Assembly (NCBI GenBank): GCA_034401795.1
Contig: CM067369.1
Coordinates: 133,731,350 to 133,795,349, forward strand
DNA from: Chaetoderma sp. LZ-2023a
Lineage: Eukaryota > Mollusca > Caudofoveata > Chaetodermatida > Chaetodermatidae
Length of the DNA stretch: 64,000 bases
Direction: 5' to 3'
Position numbers and translations under genes: made by a program. Shown here piece by piece: positions 1 through 11,252 of this stretch. Positions within the stretch are counted from its first letter, which is position 1; every line of letters starts with the position of its first letter. Below the pieces are notes generated by a model. That model saw nothing but the letters and a program-made list of their open reading frames with translations. It did no database searches and was not told the DNA's origin.

Positions 1-320
1 TTTAAGATCAGAATGCAAGAACGACCTTCAAACAACACATAGCGCTACAACACACCAGTGTCGAGACAATTGACCACTGGAAATCACAGGTAAAAGAGAG
101 CCATTGGTTAGATACATCAACTACACTATATGGCCCCCCCCCCCCCCCCTTTGGCGAGGCAGGTGACACTGGCAAAATTAAGCCTCCAACGCTATGGCGT
201 AATTAAGAAGATTCCAGTTTTCATTCAATGAGTTATGCCACTTTTTAGCTTAGTGGAAATTCATCTTACCATGTCATGCCTTGGCAATAGTACAGAATAC
301 TTGCTATTTCTAATTCACAG
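1..320 (+). other. XRCC1 intron (3' part)
   Basis: I see no coding exon here. The stretch holds a run of 16 C at 134-149 and ends in a polypyrimidine-like stretch and an AG acceptor just before the first XRCC1 exon in the window. It is read as the 3' part of an intron whose start is outside the window. Confidence 0.6.
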
Positions 321-599
321 AATTCGTGAGAAGGAAACGACCAAAAAGGATAAAGACACAAGCCCTAAAATCAAGTCACCCACTAAATTGTCAAATACTA
401 ACAATGATGACTTATATGGAGACTCTACTGATGAAGACGAAGCAGCAAGGCCCAGTAAGGAACATTCTGATGCGGAAAGCTCCGATTCTGGTCTGCCTGA
501 ATTGCCAGATTTCTTCACGGATAAACATTTCTTTCTGTACGGCGTGTTTGAGCCTGTAGAGCGGCGATTGATTGTGCGCTTTATCACAGCATTTAATGG
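321..599 (+). CDS. XRCC1: XRCC1 exon: CK2-type acidic linker and start of the C-terminal BRCT domain
   Basis: XRCC1 is the scaffold of single-strand break and base excision repair; its last BRCT domain binds DNA ligase III. This exon follows an AG acceptor and ends at a GT donor (GTAGGT) in phase 2, leaving GG of a Gly codon. It first encodes a Lys/Ser-rich linker, then an acidic cluster (YGDSTDEDE, then SDAESSDSG) that matches in position and character the CK2-phosphorylated segment used in vertebrates to bind the FHA domains of PNKP, aprataxin and APLF. It then enters the BRCT domain with LPDFFTDKHFFLYG and RFITAFNG, very close to vertebrate XRCC1. Earlier exons (N-terminal domain, first BRCT) lie before the window. 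Seen: frame, motifs, splice signals. Known: the family roles. Inferred: phosphorylation. Confidence 0.9.
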
Positions 600-760
600 G
601 TAGGTAGCTCATGTCTGTACTCAGAGATTTTTTAGAGGGAACATGTGTTTGTGGGCAAGAAAAGATGTTTCTCTCTAGGACAGATGATCCAAATCTTGAA
701 ACGTCAGCTGTCTCACTGCTGCAAGCCTCTACACAATAATTTGAATTAGCAATAACTCTG

Positions 761-850
761 CTGAATATTTTGAAAATAATTTGACTGAAAGTTGTTGATG
801 GCATAACCACCAACAACTTTCAGTCAAATTGTTTTCAAAATATTTAGCTG
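761..850. repeat. Palindromic repeat, family A
   Basis: A near-perfect inverted repeat of about 40 bp arms around a short loop. It starts with CTGAATATTTTGAAAATAAT and ends with its complement. The outer GAATATTTTGAAA core recurs at many places in this window, usually with its complement close by, so this is one member of a dispersed foldback family. Confidence 0.75.
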
Positions 851-1194
851 GTCCAGAGATATCACCCCTGGAATAGGTCATCTGCAAAAACTCAGCAGTC
901 AGGTGCTTAATGAACAAGATTGGTTGAGAAAAGCACAATTTTTGTTTAGTGAATGTCAATTTGCAGGCCAAGAAAAGACTGTCTGAAAATATACCACATG
1001 GAATTCCTGGCTCGGCTGTAGACAGCAACAATTTTCAGTCAACTCGTTAAAACAATGTTTAGCCCAACACTTTTCACCTCTACCATAGGAAATACATAAT
1101 TAGAATGGAAATACTAGACACTTGCTATTCACTCGGGGGCTAGCTCTGCTCACATTGGAGGCCAACAGTACAATGACTATCAAGAGTGGAGAAT

Positions 1195-1434
1195 GGTTTT
1201 ATATTGAGCATTGTACAACAGCGAGGTTTTATATTGAGCATTGTACAACAGCGAGGTTTTATATTGAGCATTGTACAACAGCGAGGTTTTATATTGAGCA
1301 TTGTACAACAGCGAGGTTTTATATTGAGCATTGTACAACAGCGAGGTTTTATATTGAGCATTGTACAACAGCGAGGTTTTATATTGAGCATTGTACAACA
1401 GCGAGGTTTTATATTGAGCATTGTACAACAGCGA
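1195..1434. repeat. Minisatellite, 8 identical 30 bp units
   Basis: Eight head-to-tail copies of a 30 bp unit beginning GGTTTTATATTGAGCATTGT, with no differences that I can see. Because 30 is divisible by 3 and the unit has no stop in several frames, the array produces open frames on both strands (for example a ten-residue FYIEHCTTAR repeat). These frames have no start context or splice support. The perfect identity means recent expansion or assembly of a young array. There are no spacers, so it is not a CRISPR array. Confidence 0.95.
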
Positions 1435-1449
1435 GAGCCGTAGAATCTC

Positions 1450-3187
1450 AAACAAGAGGTCCAAGGGGCCTGTGTCGCTCACCTGGAGCACTATGCATTT
1501 TTGTCAAAATTGTTGGTGTGTGGTTTAGTAGTCTTTTAAATGAGTGTGGACATTTTTGCGAGTCCAATATGGCCGCCAAACATGCTACATTTTGATTGGT
1601 CCACTGCGGCCATGTTTGCGACGTAGTTCCTTCCCTTGAAAAAACTTTAATGGCACTCAGTGCCTAGTCATATCTCCCAAATTTCGGCCCAAACCGCTCA
1701 GTGGTTCTGGAGTTGTTTTGGCAAAAAATAGATTATCCAAGATGGCCGCCAAACCATTTGGCCAATCAAGTTCCCTTGAACAAACTTGGTGCAGTTCTTG
1801 CCCTAGATGATATTTCATGCGTTTTGAATTAATCCCATAAGCGGATTTGGAGATTAAAAAAAATATTTCCAAAAATCGACCAAAATCCAAGATAGCGCGA
1901 CAAGAATACATTTTTTATTTCCCATTGCTTTAGTATGGGAGATTTTGGCAGGTCAATGATCCAAGATGGCCACTAAACCGTTTATCCGACAGTCTCGAAA
2001 ATGGCAAATTTGAAATCACAATATGCAAAAACATATATAAAACCAATTTCGGTCTCAAAGTCCATCAAATAAAAAAATCCAATATGGCCACCAAACAAGC
2101 TATATATTGATTGGCCCACGGCGGGCAGGTTTTTTGACGGATCAACTTCTCTTGAACAAACTTTAATGGCCCTTAGTGCCTCATCATATATCACAAATTT
2201 TGGCCTGATCGCTTGTTCTGGGGACGAAGTCATTTTTGCGAAAACGAGGTCATCCAAGACGGCTGCTGAACCATTTGGTCAATCAAGTTCCCTTGAACAA
2301 ACTTGGGTCAGCTCTTGCCCTAGATCATATTTCGTGAGTTCTGAATCGATCCCTCAAAAACAGCTTTGGAGAAGACATTTCTAAAAATCGGCCGAAATCC
2401 AAGATGGTCGGTTCATTTGAACAAACTTGAATCTCTATGCGCTAAGGATGCTTCCTGCCAAATATAATTGAAATCGGCCCAGTAGTTCTCAAGAAGACAT
2501 TTTAAATTTCCCATTGCTTTGGGAGCTTTTGGCGGGAAAATGATCCAAGATGGCCGGCAAACCGTTTATCCGACAGTTTCGAAAATTGCAAATTTGAGAT
2601 CAGAATATAGATAAAACATAGATAAAACCAATTTCGGCCTCAAAATCCATCAAATAAAAAAATCCAATATGGCCGCCAAACACGCTGTTTTGATTGGCCC
2701 ACGGCAGCCACGTTTTTCATGGATCAACTTCTCTTGAATAAACTTTACTTGCCCTTAGTCCCTAATCATATCTACCAAATTTTGGCCTAATCCCTTCGGC
2801 GGTTCTGGAGAAGTCATTTTCGCTAAAACTAGGTCAACCAAGATAGCCGCCGAACCACTGGACCAATCAAGTTCCCTTGAACAAACTTGGTTGAGCTCAT
2901 GCACTAGATCATATTTCATGAGATTTGCTTCAGTCCAAGCGGTTTCGGAGATTTTTAGATGTTTCTAAAAAATTGGCCAAAATCCAAGATGGCCACTGGC
3001 AAAAATTGGCCGATTGGCTTTGTTTGAACAAACTTGGATCCATATGCCATAAGGATGCTTCCTGCCCAATATAAATGAAATCGGCCCAGCGGTTCTTGAG
3101 AAGTCGTTTAAAGGAAAAGTTGACGGACAGACGATGGATGGTTGCCATGACATAAGCTCACTTGGCCTTTCAGGCCAGGTGAGCTAA
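1450..3187 (+). repeat. Interspersed repeat, family C (copy 1)
   Basis: The copy opens with AAACAAGAGGTCCAAGGGGC and closes with GGCCTTTCAGGCCAGGTGAG followed by CTAA. A second copy lies inverted at 8499-10673. The inside is made of diverged subunits of some hundreds of bases, recognised by recurring 'CCAAGATGGCCGCCAAAC'-like and 'GAACAAACTTGG'-like phrases. No coding capacity is evident. Both ends can form GC-rich hairpins. It is probably a non-autonomous mobile element; the class is open (see findings). Confidence 0.75.
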
Positions 3188-3411
3188 TAATGGCACCTCT
3201 AAATATCAAACTAAAATGGAGACTTTGAAGAAGTCGTCACTGAATTTTTCTACATATTTCCTTCTCGTCTTATTGCTTCACGGTAACAGTTGCAAGCCAC
3301 AACTAATAATTACTATTAATTAATTAAAGAGTCGAAGATTCAAAGGTTTATTTAAGTGTCTGACTGTTGTAAACTAGCAGACAATAATTTCAATTGGGAA
3401 TAACTCTGAAC

Positions 3412-3470
3412 CTGCTGAATATTTTGAAAACAATTGACTTTCAGTCAGTGTTTTCAAAATATTCAGCATA
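3412..3470. repeat. Palindromic repeat, family A (short copy)
   Basis: The arms CTGCTGAATATTTTGAAAAC and their complement flank a very short loop at about 3438-3448. It belongs to the same family as 761-850 but lacks most of the inner arms. Confidence 0.7.
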
Positions 3471-3719
3471 TCATTATCACAGCAACGTTTAATTTTAATG
3501 ATTGTGATAGGAAAACCTCATGAATTTGACAGAAATTGTGTTCATATTGAAAAGAATGTTATCGTAATCTGTTGCGGTCTTACAGAAACATCTTACAAAA
3601 ACATCTATTTCAACATACAACATTTATCATGGATTTACTGCCAGATGGGTAGTGGTTAAAAGTGGAGTGGGGGGTTCAAACTGGTAATAATCTACACTGG
3701 CCTTGTTTCTTGTTCACAG

Positions 3720-3795
3720 AACATTACATGATTATATGGCAGACAGTGTGAATTATGTCATCAGTTCTTCAGAATGGGACGAGAACTTTGACGAT
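3720..3795 (+). CDS. XRCC1: XRCC1 exon: middle of the C-terminal BRCT domain
   Basis: The exon lies between an AG acceptor (TTGTTCACAG) and a consensus GTAAGT donor. With the GG left from the preceding exon it adds 26 codons in frame, reading TLHDYMADSVNYVISSSEWD and then ENFDD. This corresponds to the 'ELEDYMSDRVQFVITAQEWD' part of the vertebrate BRCT fold (helix 1, strand 2). The fit of phase and sequence to its neighbours is exact, so the exon call is firm even though it is too short to stand out as an open frame. Confidence 0.9.
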
Positions 3796-4477
3796 GTAAG
3801 TACCGCCACCCCCGAGATGATCTAATGGCCAGTGCATTATACATGTGTTATGCCCTTTTACTCGGTAAAGATTGACACCATATGACAACCGATTTTGTCG
3901 CTAAATTTTGTGTTTAGTACTGCTACTGCTAAACTATCAAACCTTTGTCACCTGTCATTATTACTGCATCAATATTAGAGGAATGCTAATCCCATCTCAA
4001 GTGTTATATTTTACTGATAGACTATGATTTACAGATACCATACAAGGTTCCCAGTCACTGGAAATCGGGGAAAACCTTGAAATTGAGTTTCCATTTTTCC
4101 AGTCAGGGGAAACTCAGGGAATTTAGAAAAATCAGGGAAGGCTCAGGGAATTTGACAATGACCCAGAAGGGAATGTCTTCACATTTTGCTAGTTTGTCAC
4201 ATGTGTGTTATGTGTCCAAGTTGTCTATTCACTGAAAATGGAAATAAATTAAAATTATTGTATGCAGAATCCACTATGTTGTATATATTGTCAGTATCGT
4301 AGTTGCTTTGCTGCAACCGCCTCTTATTTCGCAGCAACCTCTGTGAAAATATTTCCCATGGAATTTCTGAAATTTCTCGGGGATATAAGGGAATGTTGTT
4401 ATGCTCCCCGAAGAAAATTTCGCGGGAACATGTAGTCGCCGCATTGTCCATCCGTTCACCATATATAAGTTTGTCCG

Positions 4478-5090
4478 GGGTAGTATCAAGACTTTCACAT
4501 ATGGTCACCAAACTTGGTATGTGGATGCATCTTAGGGAGGTGTGTGGAGTATGAAAAGTAGGTCATGCTGACCTATTTTTCATGGTCGACTGAATATCAC
4601 AAAATGTTTGTCCGTGCCAGAGTTTCAAGACTTTTGCACATGTGCTCACCAAACTTGGTATGTGGATGCATCTTAGGGAGAAGGTGTGCAGAGTATCAAA
4701 AGTAGGTCAGGCTGACCTACTTTTCATGGTCGATTGAATATCACAGAAAATGTTTGTTCAGGCTATAGTTTCAAGACTTTCACATATGGTCACCAAACTT
4801 GGTATGTGGATACATCTTATGGAAAAAGTTGCGGAGTATCAAAAGTAGGTCATGCTGACATACTTTTCATGGTTGACTGAATATCACAGAAAATGTTTGT
4901 CCGGGCCAGTTTCAAGACTTTCACATATGGTCACCAAACTTGGTATGTGGATGCATCTTAGGGAGGTGTGCACAGTATGAAAAGTAAGTCATGCTGACCT
5001 ACTTTTCATGGTCGACTGAATATCACAGAAAATGTTTCTCCGGGGCATAGTTTCAAGACTTTTTCACATATGGTCACCAAACTTGGTATT
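4478..5090. repeat. Tandem array, unit 139-146 bp, about 4.3 copies
   Basis: The phrase TCAAGACTTT followed by CACATATGGTCACCAAACTT recurs at 4486, 4625, 4771, 4912 and 5053. Each unit also contains a small inverted motif around AGTAGGTCATGCTGACCTAC. The copies differ by scattered substitutions, so the array is older than the 30 bp minisatellite. Confidence 0.85.
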
Positions 5091-6568
5091 GATTATTATA
5101 GAAAATATCTCTGTTCATTTTGAACATAGATTTTATATGTATTTTTCATATGGTGCCAAGCAAAGTCTAAGTGTGTTTATTCAGAGAAACTTAGAATTTG
5201 CTTTTATTAAGCTATCCTTAACAAATTGTTCGTTAGGGCAAATCCCGCCAGACCAAAAGAATGATGGCACACCGAATCATTCCTACTCCCCAAATTGTGG
5301 ATTTAACATCATTACCCCAAACCAACAATATTTTAAGGATGGCCTAATATGGTGATATCTCATTGATAATTTCACGTTCGTTTCTCGGTTTTTGAGCCAC
5401 AGTTCCAAACCTTTCCCTGAAGCATATGCCTTCGGGGTTATCCATTCCGTTTCTCTGCAGAGTATGCCTTTGGGGAGCATACATCAATTTATTGATTTGC
5501 GTTGTTTTGATAGTGCTGGGAACCCTGCCATATCATTCATATCCTGTCATATTCCCTTATCTATATCGCAATTATCTGCTTTCTAATATCGCGTAAATGG
5601 TGAACAGTAATAGCCACCATTTTGTTTCATCAAGCGAGTGTGTGATTTCATGTAAGTGCAAATGCATTACATTCTTTATTATATAATAATCGCCTTGTTG
5701 AATATGCAGCAACAACTTTCAGTCAAATTAGTTTCAAAATATTCAACAGCTTACCTGTATTGTTGCTTTCATACCACACTGCCAAACTATAGATGGCGCC
5801 TCTATGACTGAGCGTATATACCGAGGCAGATCCAATAGATTTTTTCTGATTAATTTAAATGTAAGTCATGACAGCTATAATAGGCTGTCGAAAAGTATAA
5901 GCATTACCGGTAGCTAGTAAAGACCGGACATCTTTCATTGTCGGCATGATAAAAAGTTAAAATGTCATGGATGGACTGTGTGGCAAATTTTATCACTCAA
6001 AAGGGGACTTTTCCTTTAATACAGTACCGCATTTTTATAATTCTGCCATGTAATTTTGGCATTAGGATTTTGTGACGTTTTCAGGTTATGTTTTGCCTTT
6101 ACTACTGGACTTGGGGAAACACTGGATAAATTTACTTATTTACCGCGTTTAGACATATAGCTTGTTTTCAGGAATCAATCTCAGCTTTTACATCATTGTT
6201 TAAGGTGATGTATACATGTATCTTGTATAAATATTTAATGATAAACACCTTTTGCAAATAACACTCAAGGAGAATTATGTCAATCGGACAAGCATTGTGA
6301 CCACATTTCTGGTTTAGGAGTCAGGTTGCAATACCTCTCCTACTCCCACCAGATTATTTTTAATGTTTGGTGTAATGTGAAAATATGAGGCGACAGTTGA
6401 AGTAGAAAGGAAGGAATCCTCATTTATCTGTCTGTTATACGCTGATCGCTATAATTGCCATTGGGATACTGGCCGACCTCGCCCACCCCACAAATTCTGT
6501 CTACGTATTCTCAAGCTGTGCTCTTCAAGTTTAAAGAGAATTTGTGCATTAAAGTGGATACCCGCTGT

Positions 6569-6880
6569 GAATAGTATCACAGAAAGAAAAATTTACCGTA
6601 CCAGGTATTTTAACTGTCTGACTGCTGCAAGCTACCAGACAATAAATTGAATGGGCAGTAACTGGGCATACTGAATATTTTGAAAAGAATTTGACTGAAA
6701 GTTGTTGGTGGCTTAGCCACCTGAATAGTATCACAGAAAGAGAAATGTACCTTACCAGGTATTTTAACTGTCTGACTGCTTCAAGCTACCAGACATTAAA
6801 TTCAATTGGCAATAACTGGGCATGCTGAATATTTTGAAAAGAATTTGACTGAAAGTTGACACCAACAACTTTCAGTCAAA
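6569..6880. repeat. Tandem duplication, period about 155 bp, each copy holding a family A arm
   Basis: The segment starting GAATAGTATCACAGAAAGA at 6569 is repeated from 6724. Both copies run through ACCAGGTATTTTAACTGTCT to a family A arm (CTGAATATTTTGAAAAGAAT). Only the second copy is followed by the complementary arm, ending near 6905, so the first copy is a half palindrome. Confidence 0.8.
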
Positions 6881-7073
6881 TTCGTTTCAAAGTATTCAAC
6901 CTATCCAGAGTTAAACCCCTTGGAAAATGTAGTCTGCCGAAATCCAGGATGTCTGTCCAGTTTAGGTTATTTGATTTCCAGTGAGAGGACCAGCAATAGT
7001 ATTCTAGTAAATGTATTATAATTAATATTAATTTTCCAGAAATGTTATTTTACATTCTTATTTCTTTATCCAG

Positions 7074-7184
7074 GCACTGTCTGACAATCCATCTCTGATC
7101 TTTGTCAGACCCAAATGGGTGTACACGTGTAATGAGAAGGGAAAGCTCACTCCATATCAACCACATATCATTGTACCAAAATAA
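7074..7184 (+). CDS. XRCC1: XRCC1 terminal exon with stop codon
   Basis: The exon follows the acceptor TTTCTTTATCCAG and is in phase 0 with the preceding exon. It reads ALSDNPSLIFVRPKWVYTCN and then EKGKLTPYQPHIIVPK before TAA at 7182-7184. The Trp in RPKW is the conserved BRCT tryptophan. Vertebrate XRCC1 ends almost identically ('...QLYGVVPQA'). This fixes the 3' end of the XRCC1 coding region and its + strand orientation. An AATAAA string overlaps the stop; whether any cleavage signal lies further down cannot be judged by eye. Confidence 0.92.
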   Translation, partial: ALSDNPSLIFVRPKWVYTCNEKGKLTPYQPHIIVPK

Positions 7185-8168
7185 AGCGCCAACAACGTAG
7201 TTTACAACCATAGCAACATTGGCATGTTGAAGTCTACAACCTGCACCAAAACTAGGAGATGAATATCCTAAGTTATATCAGAACAAGAGCAATGCCCTAT
7301 TGTTGTGACATACAGATAGGTAGACAAACTGAGTTATACAAATTGTTACTAAAACAGATCCCATGGTCTTGTGGAATGTCGATTTACAGGCCAAAAGAAT
7401 ATAATTTTTGAAAATTTACCACTGGAATGACTGGCTCGATAACTGAGCCAGTCATTCCAGTTATAAATTCTGTAAAATTGTGTTCCCTTGGCCTGTAAAT
7501 GAACATTCAAGACAGATATTCAAATTTTCTTGACCAAATTTGACCACTAAAGGTTTAAGACAGCATTCTGCTTAAATTAGAAAAGACACACCCTTTAATT
7601 GTTAAGCTGGCCAAAACTGGCCATTTGCCATGGTCTTGAGGAATTTCCATTTGCAAGTCAGACTTTTGGAAGATTTATCACTGGAATGGCTGTCTTGAGA
7701 AATGTACTTTTGCAAGCAGACTATTTTTGAAATCTTACCACTAGAATATCAGTAACCGAGCCAGTCATTTCAGTGATACTTTAAAAATATATATTTTGCC
7801 CACAAATGAACATTCATTCTGGAAAACTTTCAATTTCCTTGACAAATCATGGCCATCTTGATTGGTTAAACTAATTTTATAGCAACAGAAGCGATGCATT
7901 TGTTTTATTCAACCAAATCAATCAAGTTTTATCTTTTCATTATTTGTATAGTATCACACTTATGAAGTTGATTTTAGGAATGAATGTTAATATTAACCCT
8001 TCACTCAAATGTACTGGTCAAGCTTGGTACAAATTTTTTTTAGATATTTGCTTATTGAATGACCATTTGCAGGCTAAGAGACTATTTTTGATAATTTATC
8101 CACTGGAATGACTGTCTCAGTTTTTTAAGCCAGGAATTCCATTGTTAAAGTTTCAAACATGTTGTCTT
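7185..8168. repeat. Cluster of palindromic repeats, family B
   Basis: Downstream of XRCC1 lie at least three degenerate copies of a foldback repeat, at about 7371-7530, 7620-7830 and 8040-8150. The centre of each reads ACTGGAATGACTGGCTCGAT followed by its complement, and the outer parts carry 'ggtcttgaggaatgtccatttgcaggccaagag' type sequence. No gene is seen. Confidence 0.65.
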
Positions 8169-8296
8169 CACCTGTTTCAATTTGGAATATCTTTTCATAC
8201 ATGCAAGTTATTCAATTATTATATGACTCACCTGTTTCAGTTTGGAATATCTTTTCATACATACAAGTTATTCAATTATTATATGACTCACCTGTT
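8169..8296. repeat. Tandem repeat, 60 bp unit, just over 2 copies
   Basis: The unit starting CACCTGTTTCAATTTGGAAT is repeated at 8229 and begins again at 8289. The two full copies differ at only a few bases. Confidence 0.85.
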
Positions 8297-8498
8297 TGAA
8301 GAGCAGAGGGGTATATAGCATCACCAATATATATTGTCTAGCTCAGGACCATTGTCATTTCAGACAGTTTTCATTGACCCAGATGTCTTATATATCTATG
8401 TTTCTGTTTTATCGCCAACACACGTCATATATATATATATATATAATACTTTCCCATAATGCTGACCTTTGTTTTAAGCTTTTGGGATTATTGCCATT

Positions 8499-10673
8499 GT
8501 TAGCTCACCTGGCCTGAAAGGCCAAGTGAGCTTATGTCGTGGCGACCATCCATCGTCTGTCCGTCAACTTTTCCTTTAAAATGACTTCTTCTCAAGAACC
8601 ACTGGGATGATTTCAATTATATTTGGCAGGAAGCATCCTTAGGGCATAGGGGTTCAAGTTTGTTCAAACGAAGCCGATCGGCCAATTTGGCCGGCGACCA
8701 TCTTGGATTTTGGCCGTTTTTAGAAACGTCTTTGAAAATCTTCTCCGAAACTGCTTGAGGGATTGAAGGAAATTTCATGAAATATGATTCAGGGCAAGAG
8801 CTCAACCAAGTTTGTTCGATGGAACTTGATTGGTCAAAAGGGTTTGGCGGCCATCTTGGTTGACCTAGTTTTAGCGAAAATTACTTCTCCAGAACCGCTG
8901 AAGGGATCAGGCCGAAATTTGGCAGATATGATTAGGGACTAAGGGCCAGTAAAATTTGTTCAAGAGAAGTTGATCCGTCAAAAAACATGGCCGCCGTGGG
9001 CCAATCAAAATATAGCATGTTTGGTGGCGATATTGGATTTTTTTTATTTTATGGACTTTGAGGCTGAAATTGCTTTTATATAGGTTTTTGGGTATTCTGA
9101 TTTGTAATTTGCAATTTTTGAAACTGTCGGATAAATGGTTTGGCGGCCATCTTGGATCATTTTCCCACAAAAAGCTCCCATACTAAAGCAATGGGAAATT
9201 TAAAATGTCTTCTTTTCGAGAACTGCTGGGCCGATTTCAATTATATTTGGCAGGAAGCATCCTTAAGGCATAGAGATTCAAGTTTGTTCGAACGAAGCCA
9301 ATCGGCCAATTTGGCCGCCGGCCATCTTGGATTTCTACCGATTTTTAGAAATGTCTTTAAAAATCTTCTCCAAAACCGTTTGAAGGATCGATTCAGAACT
9401 CACGAAATATGATCTAGCGTCTCTTACCATAGATCATATTTCGTGAATTTGTTCAAGGGAACTTGATTGACCAAATGGTTCAGTGGCCATCTTAGATGAC
9501 CTAGTTTTCGCAAAAACGACCTCCAGAACCGCTGAAGCGATCATGCTGAAATTTGTGATATATGATTAGGGACTAAGGGCCATTAAAGTTTATTCAAGAG
9601 AAGTTGATACGTCAACAAACATGGCCGTGGTGAGCCAATCAAAATATAGCGTGTTTGGCCACCATATTGGATTTTTTTATTTGATGGATTTTGAGGCCGA
9701 AATCGGTTTTATATAGGTTTTTGGGTATTCTGATCTCAAATTTGTAATTTTTGAAACTGTCGAATAAACGGTTTGAGGGACATCTTGAGTCATTTTCCCG
9801 CCAAAAGCTCCCATACTAAAGCAATGGGAAGTTTAAAATGTCTTCTCGAGGACTACTAGGCCGATTTCACTTATATTTGGCAGGCAGCATCCTTAGGGCA
9901 TAGAGATTCCATTTTGTTCAAAGGAAGCCGTTTGGCCACTTTGGCCGGCGGCCATCTTGGATTTCAGCTGATTTTTAGAAATGTCTTTAAAAATCTCCAA
10001 AACCGTTTGAGGGATCAATTCAGACCTCATGAAATATGATCTGTGGTAAAAGCTGACCCAAGTTTGTTCAAGGGAACTTGATTGACTTAAATGGTTCAGC
10101 AGCCATGTTGGATGACCTCGTTTTCACAAAAACGACTCCTTCCCCAGAACCGCTGAAGCGATCAAGCCGAAATTTGTGATATATGATTAAGGACTAAGGG
10201 CCATTAAAGTTTGTTCAAGAGAAGTTCATCCGTCAAAAAAACTGGCCATGTCTTTAAAAATCTTCTCCAAAACCGCTTATGGGATCAATTCAAAACGCAT
10301 GAAATATCATCTAGGGCAAGAGCTGCACCAAGTTTGATTCAAGGAAACTTGATTGGCCAAATGGTTTGGTGGCCATCTTGGATAACCAAATTTTTGCCAA
10401 AATGACTCCTGAATCACTGAGCGGATTGGGCCGAAATTTGAGAGATGATTAGGCACTGAGTGCCATTAAAGTTTTTTCAAGGGAAGGTGCTACGTCAGAA
10501 ACATGGCAGAAGTGGCCCAATCAAAATGTAGCGTGTTTGGTGGCCATATTGGACTTGCAAAAATGTCCACAAACTCATTTAGAAGACTACTCTTAAATCA
10601 CCCACTAACAATTGTGACAAAAATGCATAATGCTCCAGGTGAGCAACACAGGCCCCTTGGGCCTCTTGTTTAA
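8499..10673 (-). repeat. Interspersed repeat, family C (copy 2, inverted)
   Basis: This is the same family as 1450-3187 on the opposite strand. It begins here with TTAGCTCACCTGGCCTGAAA (complement of the copy 1 end) and ends with GGCCCCTTGGGCCTCTTGTT (complement of the copy 1 start). It is about 0.4 kb longer because it contains more internal subunits. The two copies face each other across the XRCC1 terminal exon. No coding frame is seen. Confidence 0.78.
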
Positions 10674-10734
10674 GTCAAGCTGAATGATTTTTCTTGACCT
10701 GAACCATTTAATAGTCAAGATTCCTCAGGAACAT

Positions 10735-11250
10735 CAAAAAATGTACTTATGGCTGTCCATGTGAAGGTCAAGAGTATTTTTGAAGATTTAACATTGGAAT
10801 GATTGGCGCGGTTATCAAGCTAGTCATTCTGATTACAAATGTTCAAAAATACTCTTCTCTTAGCCAGCAAATGGACATTACATCATAAACTCTGCCTTTG
10901 AACAAAACTTCCATATAGATGCTCTGGGAGAAGTCACACTCAGCGCACTGTCAAAATCATGATTTTGAATGGTATTAGAAACTTTGTCATATGTCGCCTT
11001 ATTTTGTATCAGAAATAGAATTGAGATTTACAGCAAATTGGGTTTAACACTAACCCTCGAACTTGTCAAGTAAATTTCAATTTTCTCATATAAATTGTCC
11101 ATATGCAGAGCAAGAGACTATTTTTGAAAATTTACCACTGGGATGACTGGCTCGGTTATTGAGCCAGTCATTCTAGTGGTAAATTTTCAAAATAGTCATC
11201 TCTTCCTCTGCAAATCGACATTTCCCAAGACCACTGCAGAAGGAGTTTTT
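10735..11250. repeat. Two palindromic repeats, family B
   Basis: Copies lie at about 10735-10880 and 11095-11250. The second has long arms, with TGGGATGACTGGCTCGGTTA at its centre. They are the same family as those at 7371-8150 and 12869-13995. Confidence 0.7.
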
Positions 11251-11252
11251 GG

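Larger units (their letters stand above)
600..3719 (+). other. XRCC1 intron filled with repeats
   Basis: This intron separates two exons of the C-terminal BRCT domain. It holds a palindromic repeat (761-850), a perfect minisatellite (1195-1434), a 1.7 kb interspersed repeat (1450-3187) and another short palindrome (3412-3470), each listed separately. Open frames over the minisatellite arise from the repeat and not from genes. Nothing else is recognised. Confidence 0.7.
3796..7073 (+). other. Last XRCC1 intron
   Basis: This intron contains a degenerate 'ggttcccagtcactggaaa' style repeat at about 4045-4170, a ~140 bp tandem array (4478-5090), half of a family A palindrome at 5698-5750 and a tandem duplication (6569-6880). 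The part from 5100 to 5690 and from 5760 to 6560 is AT-rich, and I recognise nothing in it. Confidence 0.6.

Noticed and set aside
1195-1434. CRISPR-like array of 30 bp repeats
   Set aside because: The repeats are directly adjacent with no spacers, in a eukaryotic intron.
1122-1595. Open frame with a repeated FYIEHCTTAR peptide, and its partners on both strands
   Set aside because: The frame exists only because the 30 bp minisatellite is divisible by three and free of stops. There is no splice or start support, and the frame lies in an XRCC1 intron.
7179-7185. AATAAA at the XRCC1 stop codon as a polyadenylation signal
   Set aside because: It overlaps the stop itself; no GU-rich element follows that I can identify, so it may be chance.
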